60,000 bases of DNA from assembly GCA_950295325.1 (NCBI GenBank), contig OX485809.1, positions 4,156,001-4,216,000 on the forward strand, written 5' to 3'. Below, piece after piece: positions 23,120-33,810 of this stretch. Each line of letters begins with the position of its first letter. Position 1 is the first letter of the stretch. Under the pieces are notes generated by a model, which saw only the letters and a list, made by a program, of their open reading frames with translations, made no database searches and was not told the DNA's origin. The DNA comes from Polytrichum commune. Taxonomy: Eukaryota; Streptophyta; Polytrichopsida; Polytrichales; Polytrichaceae. A program made the translations under genes and the position numbers.

Positions 23120-25020
23120 ACGACTCCCCACTCATATCAAGGCCCAAAATTATCTAAAATAAAACCATAAACATTTCAAAAGTCAAGCAAATTTATATTC
23201 ACAAATTATACTTCAAGACAGTAAGTGGTGAAAAAGTAGGTGACATAGAACAAAGATTTATCAAATTGTCAATGGCAATCCTAATTACCCTATATGCGTA
23301 ACCTTACCTTTCATTTTTTTAATCTTTATTTGGCTGGGTAAAATATACCCCTTAGAGGCAAGTACAAGATTTAGCTGGGACTTGTTATTCTTTGATGTGA
23401 CCTCAAGTTTATAATGAAATGAAGGGATACAATATGAAAACAATTAAGCCTTCAAAACATTTAAGATCATCAAAGTTATGTTCTGAGTCATATTTATCCA
23501 TTTGCTTTAAACCTTTACTTTTTAAGATAGGTTTTGAACAGCATTAACACAACCATACATGTCACCATCATGGAAACAAAACTCCAATATAAACAACAAT
23601 TTGCTACTACTTATAGGCGATAATACAAGCTCTTGCCTAGGTTTGGAAGGATTGGATGAATCCTGAACGTTGTTTAATGTACAAGAGGGATGTAAATTCA
23701 ACACCTACCCATGCCTTTTGTTTTAATGCAAGCTTAGACCTATGTGCAGAGGGATTGAATTAACCCCTAACGTTGTTTAAGATTTTATAAGCATTTGATC
23801 TTAACCCATATTATCTCGATGTTTGGTTTTGTTAATTGTGTTTCAAATGTGCATAATTTAAATATCATTATTTATAATGATATTCGCATCAAAGCATCCC
23901 ACGTGTCAAACTTCAATAAAGTTTTCAAGTTGCTATTGATAGTATAATGTAGGGTTGAAAATCCCCTTACACAAATTATTGCGATAATTGAGGGATTCAT
24001 AAGGGTGTAGGGGCAACGTTTCATGAGAATTTGTGGCCAATGGGTAATGCAATTGTCCCAATTGCATTTGAATCCCACCTTTGTGAAAAAAAAATTATAC
24101 TTAACTTAATCAAGAAGACATCCTTTATATTCAATATTATTACTATTCTTAAAATATAAAGTCCCCTCCATACTTGCTACACTAGAAATGGTATAATTTA
24201 GTTTCACTCATTGTTTGGAGTTACAAAAGGCTTTATCTTTTTATTATTGATGTTATTTAATTGATGCCAATGACATAATATACAATGAATAGTTAATATA
24301 GCAATCCACAATTCTAAATATTAAGCAATACTACTTATAATAGTTAGTGTACTAGTAATTTAAAGCCCGCTTACCTTCATATTACAACAAATCCACAAAG
24401 AAAATCTTACACTTGAGTTACTCAACCTCAACCTATACTTCAGAATTATGTTTACTATTGGGCCTAGATGGTTATTATACATTGAGCATTGAGATTCCTT
24501 TATTTTTGGTCAGCAATTGTTTTTGGTATACGTTCTTGGACTCAAACAACATACAGTCCATCCTCTATAAATGTTAGGCTCTAGAATATAATGTTCCTAA
24601 CATTTATTGTGAGTTGACATTGTAACAATTATAAAGGGAGCTTTTTGAATGCTTAACAAATTTCATTCATTACAATTATGAAGGGAGAGTTTTGCAAAAT
24701 TATCAAACATAAAATATGTGTATCAATCACAATATAACCCATATTAATAATTTGATCACAAATTTGGTGGCTTTTGCCACTTTGGAAGGTTGTGACTCAA
24801 TGTAATGGATGTCATCTCACAATATTGGATGTAGTTCGTAGGTTAACATTTATAAGTGGCAAATTAACAAAGAGGGGAATAAATTATTCTTAACATTTAA
24901 CAAAGTTAACATTCTAGTTAGCAATATGAGAGGAGTACGAATTTGTTAACAAATACAATTATGAGTTAACATGTGGAAGTGTGACATTTATCGAGGGTGG
25001 ACTCTAGCACTCTAATATAG
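23120..25020. other. Intergenic, AT-rich, nothing recognised
   Basis: No supported gene or palindrome copy. There are short local repeats around 24560-24960 (GTTAACATT, AACAATTATAAAGGGAG words). Confidence 0.4.
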
Positions 25021-25430
25021 ACCAATAGACATATGCCACGTAAGGGGAACGCGTGGCCTTTGGGCACGGGGTGATGGGACGTCTAGGTAGGGGCGTTTGG
25101 GAGGGAGTGGATGCAACGTTTTGGGTTTAGGGTTTCGTGCATTCGCCCTTGCCCTTTTTGCTTTCACCCTTTCACTCTTTCCTCCTTTCGCTCCTTTCCT
25201 CCTCCTGCATTCCTTTGTTGCTCGCCTTTGCTCCTCGCCCTTGCTGCTCGCCCTTGCTGGTCCTCCTTCTCCTCCTCCTCATTCTCCTTCTCCTTCATTC
25301 TCATCCTCAATCTCCTTCTCCTTCATTCTCCTCCTCAATCTCCTTCTACTTGCTGTTTCTCCTCTTTCTCCTTCTTGCTCTTGATTTGTTGCTTTGTGTC
25401 TTAGTTGCATAAGAGCGCCAGGAGCTCTAG
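25020..25430 (+). promoter_or_regulatory. Likely promoter and 5' leader of the rightward unit
   Basis: GGGTTTAGGGTTT at 25123-25135 is a telo-box-like element common near plant transcription starts. It is followed by a long CT-rich tract (25160-25385) typical of plant 5' untranslated leaders. Open frames here encode only low-complexity Ser/Leu/Pro and are not genes. The leader probably joins exon 25942-25987 by splicing. Confidence 0.45.
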
Positions 25431-25941
25431 CCAGGTGCTTTTTTCTTTCCTTCACTCCAAGATGTGCTGTTCCAGGTGCTTATTAGGTGATTTCAGTGTA
25501 TGTTTTGATGCACAAGAGGGGGATTGTAAGATTGTAAGATTGTAGCTGGTTTAGGGTTTCTAAGATAATGTATGTGAAGAAATCTGAGTATGTTTGTGAA
25601 GAAATTGAGTAGTTTTTTGCTTGCAGTCTCATTAGGACATAATTGGAGTAGTTTCAGTTGGAAGGGTTTTAGGGTTGGAGTAGTTTTAGTTGTTTCAGAT
25701 TGCTCTTCCCTTCATATTGTAATTGTCTTCACTTCACTTCAATTCACTTTGTCCAAGTTCTAAGAAGTTTTGCTTTGTTCACTTCAATCTGATGTCAATG
25801 TTGAATCCAGTTCAATCTTTGTAGTAGGGTTTTTTTGTGGGTTTGATGCATTTTAGGAGCAACACAAAGGTTAGTTGATTCTTGAATGTGCACATTGCAT
25901 TTGCAGAGGTTTCTAACTTCAATTTTATTGTTAATTTGCAG

Positions 25942-25987
25942 TCTCTCCTAGCTGCAGCTGTGGTTTAAGAGCAAACATTGTACAAAG
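25942..25987 (+). other. Predicted non-coding 5' exon of the rightward unit
   Basis: It is bounded upstream by TTTGCAG and downstream by AAAG|GTAAGTG, both strong plant splice signals. The next good acceptor, TTTGCAG|ATGG at 27074, defines an intron of 1087 bp (25988-27074). That intron holds all the palindrome copies between 26.2 and 27.0 kb. Confidence 0.4.
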
Positions 25988-26192
25988 GTAAGTGTTTCCT
26001 ACAACATTGCAATTATGAAATGATACAATTTTCTTAGTTTGGAGTGTAGAATCTGCTATTGCAATGCAACACCTCATACATTCTAATCTGGAGTGCAAAT
26101 CCATGTTGCATTCCAAGTTAAGATGAACATTGCACATGAATGTAATGCACAGAAAAAGTTCTTCTGAAAATTTCGGAACAATATCCAAAAAC

Positions 26193-26530
26193 ACATTAAC
26201 AATAATTGTACAAAGTACTTAAATTCACAGTAATTAAAAAATGGTTTGAAGGTTACGGACGCGCGTCCGTAAACTTTAGGGAACCCTGGGAATAAGCATC
26301 GCAAATTGTGTGAAAACATTAACAATAATTGTGCGAAGTAATTAAATTCACAGTAATTAAAAAATGGTCTGAAGTTTATGGACGCGCGTCCGTAAACTTC
26401 AGGGACCCCTGGGAATAAGCATCGCAAATTGTGTGAACACATTAACAATAATTGTGTAAAGTAATTAAAATCACAGTAATGCGCGTCCGTAAACTTCATG
26501 GAACCCTGGGAATAAGCATCGCAAATTGTA
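26193..26530. repeat. 123-bp tandem repeat with one palindrome per unit
   Basis: Three units share AACAATAATTGT, TTCACAGTAATTAAAAAATGG and CCTGGGAATAAGCATCGCAA. Palindromes are at 26251-26274 (one arm base changed), 26374-26397 (CG to TG) and 26481-26494 (only the right half remains after a deletion). The array lies in the predicted first intron. Confidence 0.8.
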
Positions 26531-26618
26531 GAGATATTTCAAAATAACTATTAATAAACTTGAGATATACAAAAATCTTGAGATATACTTGAAATCTAAT
26601 ACATGGCACATGTGCAGA

Positions 26619-27020
26619 GTTTACGGACGCACGTCCGTAAACTAAGCATAGAAAACATGAGAATCTTATAACATAATACATGCCATGGGTTTTCAAAATA
26701 AGTTCTACAAAATATACAAGTTCTACACAACAAAAACAAACATATTTTCCAAAAATTTACGGACGCACGCCCGTAAATAAGGGCTACCTAAGAATAAAAA
26801 ACCTATTATATTCCAAAAATATAGAAATAAAGACTTTTGGATGATATATCCGCATGAGTTTACGGACGCGCGTCCGTAAACTCTGCACATATATCGTGTA
26901 TGAGATTCCTTTTAATAAGATATCTCAAGTTTACGGACATGTACTGTAACATAATACATGTGTAGAAACCACATTCTATATGAGAATAAACGCATAGGTT
27001 TACGACCGCGCGTTCGTAAT
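26619..27020. repeat. Five further palindrome copies in the predicted first intron
   Basis: 26619-26642 (central GC to AC), 26755-26778, 26858-26881 (perfect), 26929-26950 (degenerate) and 26998-27020 (two changes). They are irregularly spaced in AT-rich DNA. Confidence 0.75.
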
Positions 27021-28380
27021 ATAGGCTCTGCATCCCTTGACCATAATACTGATTTATATATTTCACATTTGCAGATGGAATCTACAAAAAGACCAGCTAT
27101 TGATATATTCGCAGAGCTTGTCCATCATCCGCTTCCAAAAGCCATCAAAGACATAAGCCACAACGACCATTACAAGCCACGCGAAGACATTGTAGATAAC
27201 TGAACAGTTATTGTAGAAAAGATGAAAAGGAGATATTTGTCCTTAGATTTGCTTATCAAATAAAAACAGATATAGATGAAACCGAGAAGTGGATCAAGGT
27301 CAAAAGTTGGACAGTAGAGTGTGCGGTAGCCCAAGGTGATTATGTTGTCATTGACCTTGAAAAGAAAAATGATAGGATCACATTCATTTTGTAAGAGTTG
27401 TACCATCCGTTCAACAAAAATGAATGTGAGAATGCCAGCCCAGATGCGTCTTGCTTCAATCTACATAATGAATTCCAAGACTATGCATGCAATGCGCCCT
27501 GGACGGGTAAACGGCTTGGACGTCTTTTGAACAACGTGACAAGAGTAATTGGGGCATTACTCGAAGCCAAAAAAAGAAAGGAGAAGAAAAAACCAATTCC
27601 TAAACGACCTAAACGTGTTCCTAAACACGTGCCAGAAGCCTCCAGACCCTCACAGAGTGGAGCATCAAGAGGGAGCAAGCAGGCCAGTAAACGCTCCCAC
27701 TCACAGATGGAGTCGTCTGGGCTAACAGAGGGTCCAGATGTGAGTTTCACTCTTACAGTCGCCCCACTTCTTAAGAAAGGACAATGCCCGGACGCCGAAC
27801 TTTCCACAAAGATTTTCCAAGAGTTCGACGAGAAGACAAAGGGCTGCTGGCCGCTTGGAAGGTATTTCACGTTTGATGTGGATGTCTACAAATGCCACAA
27901 GGGCACGGAGAGTATGAATACTCGTGCCAAAGAAGAGAGCGGGGTGTGGTGGCAAATGAATAACATTATGAACAACCCCAAGTTTGATAAGCAAACGATA
28001 TGTGTGACACCAAAGGATCCTGTGGTTGAAGTCACAGCGCAAAATTGGCCAATTCTCAAAGATGGAGAGTTCTACATAGTCGACGGCCAACATAGCGTGA
28101 TGGCTGCAAAAGCTCTCATCGAGGACGATGAGTGGAAGAGCCCTTTGAAAGAGACAATCCGATACTGGAAGACATTTGTCGTCTATTCCAAAGACTCGAA
28201 CCAGCTCATCGCAATATCTGCCTTCATGAACCAAGGGAATAAAGTGAGGCAGTTCGAGGCTTCATGGACTGCCAAGATCGTGGCTGGAAGGACCTTGTGG
28301 GTGGAGCACGATTGTCCCCCAAAAGAGAGGGAGAATGCAGTCATCAAGAATCCCAAATGGCAGGTATGTCTCTGTATATT

Positions 28381-28402
28381 TTTACGGACGCGCGTCCGTA
28401 AA
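28381..28402. repeat. Perfect palindrome inside intron 28364-28476
   Basis: Starts 17 bases after the splice donor: TTTACGGACGC then its reverse complement. Confidence 0.9.
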
Positions 28403-29825
28403 CCTCTTCCTCATTCCTATTCTTTAATTCCTTCAATTTAAACTCTGCTGACTTCTTGAAATGCATGGCTTTGCAGACATTCAGGAATGCCATCTTGACA
28501 AAGTTCTCCAGCATTGACATGAAGACGAGCGGCATGAAGACGGTGCAGGAGCTGAAGGGGGAACTTAAGCTCATCACTGCCACAGAAGAGACATGGGCAA
28601 TTTGGTTGCGCCTATTCGATGCTCACAACAATGGAGACCTTATCAACCCGGATGCTGAAAACACGTACAAGAGAGACTCAAAGGTTAAAGTGCCACCTAT
28701 CCTGAAAGACTTCTTTCGTCCCCTCCAAGGATTGCTCAACTCGGCACAACACATCCTGTTGGAGACTCTGAAGAGGACACTGCCCTACCCCAAAATCTTC
28801 CTGAAGAGGCCGAAGCACATGAAGCCTTCTACGTACCACATTAAGGAATGGTGCAGATACAGGAAGAAAAAGACCATGGCTATAAGGGAGATTAGCAAGC
28901 TGTTGCCCTTCCACAACCTCACTAATACAGATGGTGAGATAATGTGGGAAAACTAGAGGACGCTCAAGGAGGAATACCACATCAATGGGGTCTCCATGCG
29001 ATCATTGATAAGAGGCGCATCTCCCTTCCTAGCCCAAAGATCTAGGAGGAACGAGAAGAAAAGGTCTATTGACGAAAGAGAGACGGCGTTGTACGTGCAT
29101 TTTCTTGATAGAAAAAAGAAAGCAAAATTCGGAGGGGTCGCAAGATTCTGCACAGTGACATCGGCCTTGAAGTTTGGCACATGGGACACCCATGCTTCAA
29201 GAGCCTCTGTGAGAGATGACCCCGGGGTTGTCCGTTCGCAATCTTTGAATTCCGTGCATTTCCCGGATCTTGGAGACAAAACGTTGGCGGGACCGCTTTC
29301 TATGACAACTTCTTCAAGGCCTTCAAGAGCTATCGGTCGCCTGCCCTCTTCGAGCCAAATGTGTGGCTCTGGATCGTAGATCAAGAGAGGTCCGCATCGA
29401 TCGTCCAGCTGTACACATCGACGATGAACCTCCAATACGATCTTTACAACAACACATACATCCCCGCGAAGACTGAAGGGATCAGTGTTATTGAAGAGAC
29501 AAGAGGAGCGAAGCAGGCCGGGGCTGTGGCACTTTATTTCTTGACACACAAGTCTTCACCAAGTGGGCGGATGCCTATCAAAGCGCAGAACGTGTTCAAG
29601 AAAGTATACTCGTTGCCACCACCACACCCCAAGGAGCTTGTCGCGGAGACTATGTATGCACTTTACCCGGCGTACGAGCTCCGAATGGATTTTTATATTG
29701 GAGTCTTGAAGGTTGTGACTGTGATGAGTGAAATAGTTTACAACGTCTTCGGAGGCACCAAATTTGTTTATGCGGCATTGGTAAGTACTTGTATGCACTT
29801 CTTTCCATGCTCCATCTGAATTGAA

Positions 29826-29897
29826 ATTTACGGACGCGCGTCCGTAACATTGCCCACCATATATGTAGTGCAAATTTACGGCCGCGCGTCCGTAAAT
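29826..29897. repeat. Two palindromes inside intron 29781-29976
   Basis: 29826-29848 (right arm ends GTAACAT) and 29874-29897 (GGAC to GGCC in the left arm). Confidence 0.85.
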
Positions 29898-30267
29898 TAC
29901 ACTGCTTCATGTTTATATTTGTCCTCATACTTGCTCGCAACAATGGAATGACCATAATTTCCTTGTTTTGGTACAGATGCTTGGGTTGCAGGTAAATTCG
30001 TTTGTGGAGGCTCGCGACATGGATGAGGCGAATACTCATAGAGTTCTTGCCTCCAAAATGGATATCGAAGACATCATCGATGTCCTTACCCCCCATCCTG
30101 TGGTGCCTCTTGCCTCAAGAGAAGAGGGAGCTCCTGCGACGGAGTGGGACAGTGACGGAGACCAAGAGCCCGTGTCCCCAAGAGAGCAGCCCGCTAGACA
30201 AGATCACGTACCCGGCCTTGTTCGTGATCCTGTTCATCCTCATTAATTTGTCTTGGGCGAAGGCCGC

Positions 30268-32528
30268 ATGGATACAGAGGAGGCGCATGAAGACTTCACT
30301 CCAATAAGGGTCCATCCTACCCCTATTCCCTCTCCCTTTGGGACTCCCACTTCTCGAGTTGGGTTTCCTTCCACTGCGGGTCCATCGCGTGCTGCTGGGC
30401 TTATGGCAGAGAAGGATGTGGACGTTGCGACAGAAGCCGGATGCACAGCCTCATATGGAGGGGACTCTGAACAGGCAGAGCTACCACCTATGGAGGGTAG
30501 GGATGTGCTAGAGTTGATTTTGAGGCCAGATATCGCCTCATACCGTGAGAGTCGTCGACAGAGGAAGAAGACTCCTTACAACGAGTACCCTGAAGGCGCC
30601 GTCTTGGAACTCTCTGATGAAGACGAGGATGAGGTTAGGATGTACAATGCCCTCTCTGCGTTGCCTTCTGAACCTGGCAAGGTGAAGAAAGAACCTGTGT
30701 CTGTGGCCGAATTGGACGAGAAACTGGAGAAGAGAATGAAGGAAGAGCTTGACCAATGGCTTCGAGAAGCTAACGAGGAGCACGCCAAAAAGATGGCCGC
30801 CATCCAAGCTGAGATGGAGGAGGCTAGGTTGGAGTCTGCTCGAAGGCACGCCGATCTCATGGCTCAAAATCAACAATTCTGGGCCCAGAGCCAACAATTT
30901 ATGAGCCTCATGCAGAGCTTGCAAGCAAGACCCCAGGTAATGTATGCAGCTCCCGAAGCCGGCATGTCGATGCCTCCCACTCTCATGCGGCCTCCGTGTA
31001 GTAGCCATACGGTGTACATACCAGAGCATACCTATCCAGCCCCCGCCTTGTATGTCCCGCCCTCACCCCAGGTTGTTGCCACCCCAGAGCCCTCCTCTCA
31101 TACGGTACGAGAAGAGGAGAGACCTGCACGTTATACGGCAGGTGCTCACGAGAAAGGCGCCATTGAAGACAACACAACCATTGGCAGCCAAGAAGATGAA
31201 GCTATGCGGGGCAGCCAAGAAGATGAACATATGCGGGGCAGCCAAGATGCCACAGATGAAGATCAACCTTATGTCGACACCCAGGGGTCGCAAGCGGCTG
31301 GAGGCTCCTTGGTGGTGGAGGATAGCTCGCACAATTTTGCGGACGCGCGTCCAGAACGTGTGCCCACGATGGTGCCTGGTGAGCCAGTCACTGCTGGCGA
31401 GGGCCTCGCCGCTGAAGAGGTAATCCACCTTTGAGCTTGCCTCCCACGTTATGGACGCGCGTCCGAAACTTCCTTGTCTGCCAACTTCGTGGCGTGTGTA
31501 TATTGTCGAGTTCGATGCTCGACTTCGCTCGGCGGGTGGATGCAATTTTGCCAGCATAGATTCAATTAGTTTTAGAGGAGACCTTTTGTGACAATGTAAA
31601 TTATTCGTGAAATGTATTAAACCAAGCACATTAATACAAATTTTTTGAACTGGGTAGTTCGTATTCTTTTTGCCTTATATTTGTTTGTTGAGTTTGTGCA
31701 TGCTTGTCAATTGGTTTTCATGGGTAGTACCATTCACCTAGATAGTATGTTCCATCACAGGGTCTGTCGGAGATATGTCGCAACCCCGCTGAAAGACCAA
31801 GCCGGCCCATGAGGAAACCATTCATAATATTTGACCTCAATGGCGTGCTTTGTCATTCCATGCATATCTCCAATAGTGCGTCGAAGGGTCCCTTCCGTAG
31901 TCCACAAGACATGGATTACGGCGGACAGTTCGATACTCTCATTAACAAGAAGGTTGTACGGGCCCGGCCCGGGTTGAGGTGCTTCCTTTGTGAGGTCCTT
32001 GGCTTGGCCCATGTCATCATCTGGAGCTCTATGCTCATGGACAACACGAAGGCCATTGTCGGTTTCCTTTTCCGAGAACTCGCAATGCCATGCTTGCTTC
32101 TCGGTCAAGAACACTGCGATGACCTTTATGACCGTAGCGGCAACATTGTACCCAAGGTCGGAGGAGGCCGAGGGCCTCAATTCCTAAAGGTACTGAGGAA
32201 AAACCTTTGGGTGGGCGTCCCTATGTTGGAGGGGGTGCCCCACGGTTGTTGGCCCACCCCGGAGAACACGCTCCTCATTGACAACAGCCCGGCAAAGAGT
32301 ATTCTCAATCCCCCGGGCAGTTGCATATTCCCAGATCCTTGGGAGAGTGATAGAAATGACAACTTTCTAGAGAATGAACTAGGACCCTACATTAGGAGGA
32401 TTGCCTATCACCCCGGAAGTGTCCCGGATTTTGTCCTCTCCAACCCCATTGGCAATAGGCCTCTAGGCCCAAGAGATGAGGAATTTAGGAGGTTGTACGG
32501 CTATGCCAAACTCAATAAATTAATATGA
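30268..32528 (+). CDS. Acidic coiled-coil protein spliced to an FCP1/HAD-like phosphatase domain
   Basis: Exon 1 runs 30268-31419 and exon 2 runs 31761-32528. The intron (GAG|GTAATC..CATCACAG|GGT) is phase 0, giving a 639-aa product. Exon 1 has a proline-rich start, an acidic ELSDEDEDEV patch, a charged coiled coil (about residues 150-215), Q/M-rich and P-rich segments, and GSQ(E/D)-type repeats. Exon 2 starts with FDLNGVLCHS, matching the D-x-N/D-G motif I of the FCP1-like HAD family. It continues with IIWSSMLMDN (motif II, W-S-S) and NTLLIDNSPAKSILNPPGS (motif III), as in plant FCP1-like phosphatases. The second catalytic Asp of DxDx(T/V) is Asn here, so catalysis may be altered. The unit follows a TAA (30244) in the same frame as the ParB-like gene, so it may once have been one longer protein. 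The intron carries a palindrome, and another copy lies in coding DNA (31337-31356, reading ADARP). Confidence 0.6.
31337..31356. repeat. Palindrome core within coding exon
   Basis: TTGCGGACGCGCGTCCAGAA keeps the 12-bp GGACGCGCGTCC core and is translated as ADARP without breaking the frame. Confidence 0.7.
31448..31469. repeat. Palindrome variant inside intron 31420-31760
   Basis: GTTATGGACGCGCGTCCGAA then AC; CG to TG in the left arm and one base lost in the right. Confidence 0.8.
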
Positions 32529-32616
32529 GAACTGATTTTTGGGTTTGTACTTGGACTCTCCATGTTTATATCTAACATTTCTCCCCCTATTTTGTAAATG
32601 TATTTTTGTGTCTTAG

Positions 32617-33501
32617 TTGCCTCACCAAGCATCCCAAAGTCTCGTCGATGGCATGTGTGCATCTAAACCGGGCCCCAACTCCCCTTCCATTGGTGTGACC
32701 GACATTTCAATGCCTTCACTATTTCAATTTTCAGCCGTCGATGCCGCCTCTGCTATTGATTACTCCAAAGACTCGGGGTTTGAAGACGGAGTTGTCGATA
32801 GCCCTCCTCCAAAGGTTGCAAAACTCAATTACGCTCCATCTCCATCTCCATCTCCCCTCCGCAATGAGAAGCACGTTCGAAACCCGCGGTCGACCAGACG
32901 CCTTTGTATGGATGAACCCCAAATTGATGTCCCGGCGTTTACGAGCGTCCCTGTTGTGCTTGTGGCCCCCCTCGATGTCCCAGAAGGTCAAACCACCGCC
33001 CCGCAGGCCAAGGTGCCCAATTATTGGCATTCTCAAGTTTTTCCTTCATGATTTCCGTGTATTAGTGCATTTCATATTCTTGGGTTTTTCGGACTTCCAT
33101 CCGTAACTTATACTAACCCACGTCATTATATGTATTTATGGTCATTGTTTCAGACCCCAATACACATGAATGTGGGCCGTTCATCCTCGACTTCGTCATT
33201 GGATAGGCGAACACTGAAGACTGCTTCTTGCGAGTCTGATCGTTGTTTGGCCCTACGGAAGAGTGAAAGACATTCGGTTTCCCAAACGCATTCGTATTCC
33301 ACTTATTCAGTAGGGGGTCAGCAAATATGGGCAAATGGCACATATTCGGGGTCGACAAATAGACAAGGTTACAGCCGCAGACCCGAGATCTTTAGAGCCA
33401 TGGAGGCCATAAAAGCAAAAGACCGTGAAACGGCTATAAATGCTAATAATAGTATTTCAAAAACAAAAGTACCGAGTCGTAATCATGATCCGAACGTATA
33501 G
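32617..33501 (+). CDS. Ser/Pro-rich small protein, two exons, terminal unit
   Basis: Exon 1 begins after GTCTTAG| at 32616. It is Ser/Pro-rich and acidic (DSGFEDGVVDSPPPK; PSPSPSPLRN). Exon 2 (33154-33501) follows GTTTCAG| and is Ser/Arg/Lys-rich, ending at TAG 33499. The donor is either AAG|GTGCCC (33013) or CAA|GTTTTT (33037); both are phase 0 with exon 2. It may be the C-terminal part of the phosphatase-domain gene (through a splice before that stop) or a separate unit. A poly(A)-type AATAAA lies at about 33598. The intron contains a degenerate palindrome at 33086-33106. No domain is recognised. Confidence 0.4.
33086..33106. repeat. Degenerate palindrome in the last intron
   Basis: TTTTCGGACTTCCATCCGTA then A: outer arms kept, centre diverged. 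Confidence 0.4.
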
Positions 33502-33782
33502 GCTATATTAACATACATGTAGTTGTGGAATTATGTTTCTAGGACTTTCGCCTAATATTGGATATTCCACTTGCATTTTGTACTTCAACCCCTATTCAAT
33601 AAATATGATATTGATTTTCCATATGCAAATGTTTTCATATATCCCATTTTCTTATTTTTATGTGTAGTTCCATGCATTTGAGTCTCTTATTTGTTTCCAA
33701 AATTGGGAACATAGCATATTTTTAGTGTTTTCCTTCCTACAAATGTGAAAGCCACGTCCTTAAATAGTCTCAAAATCAACAA

Positions 33783-33810
33783 AAAGTCTCCAATTAACGA
33801 ATATAGTGTT
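33783..33810 (-). repeat. Right terminal inverted repeat of proposed element
   Basis: AAAGTCTCC through ATATAGTGTT, exact inverse of 16678-16705; followed by AGTG. Confidence 0.5.

Larger units (their letters stand above)
27075..30246 (+). pseudogene. Decayed ParB-like (DGQH) plus methyltransferase-like protein, three coding exons
   Basis: Exons 27075-28363, 28477-29780 and 29977-30246. Introns have CAG|GTATGT..TTTGCAG| and TTG|GTAAGT..GTACAG| borders, both phase 0. The frame is broken near 27197 (+1), at 27392 (TAA), 28954 (TAG), near 29110 (shift) and at 29217 (TGA), yet reads well between breaks. The N-terminal part has a K/R-rich linker. YIVDGQHSVMAAKAL at about 28070-28115 matches the DGQHR-type motif of ParB/DndB-like domains. 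The last part has IVYNVFGGTKFVYAAL joined across the intron to MLGLQVNSFVEARDMDEA. That resembles the C-terminal SAM-binding FGG motif of N6/N4 DNA methyltransferases followed by an acidic residue. A DPPY-type catalytic motif is not visible. ParB-methyltransferase fusions are known in bacteria and phages. Both introns carry the palindrome. Confidence 0.55.
16678..33810. mobile_element. Proposed 17.1-kb palindrome-decorated DNA element
   Basis: Seen: 16678-16705 is the perfect reverse complement of 33783-33810 (28 bp, beginning AACACTATATTCG at the outer edge). The flanking four bases are AGTG on both outer sides. Between these ends lie two divergent coding units and essentially all copies of the palindrome described at 21055 and below, plus half-sites ATCCGTAA at 17112 and 17168. 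Inferred: one large TIR transposon whose leftward gene encodes a DUF7869-like, possibly transposase-like, protein. The rightward units encode ParB-like/methyltransferase-like, coiled-coil and phosphatase proteins. The TIR is short for the distance, so a chance dispersed repeat is the main alternative. Confidence 0.45.

Noticed and set aside
25097-25412. Ser/Leu/Pro-rich small proteins in three frames
   Set aside because: They arise from a CT-rich tract that is better explained as a 5' leader.
26083-26499. 138-aa repetitive protein on the minus strand
   Set aside because: The frame is open only because the 123-bp tandem repeat has a period divisible by three.
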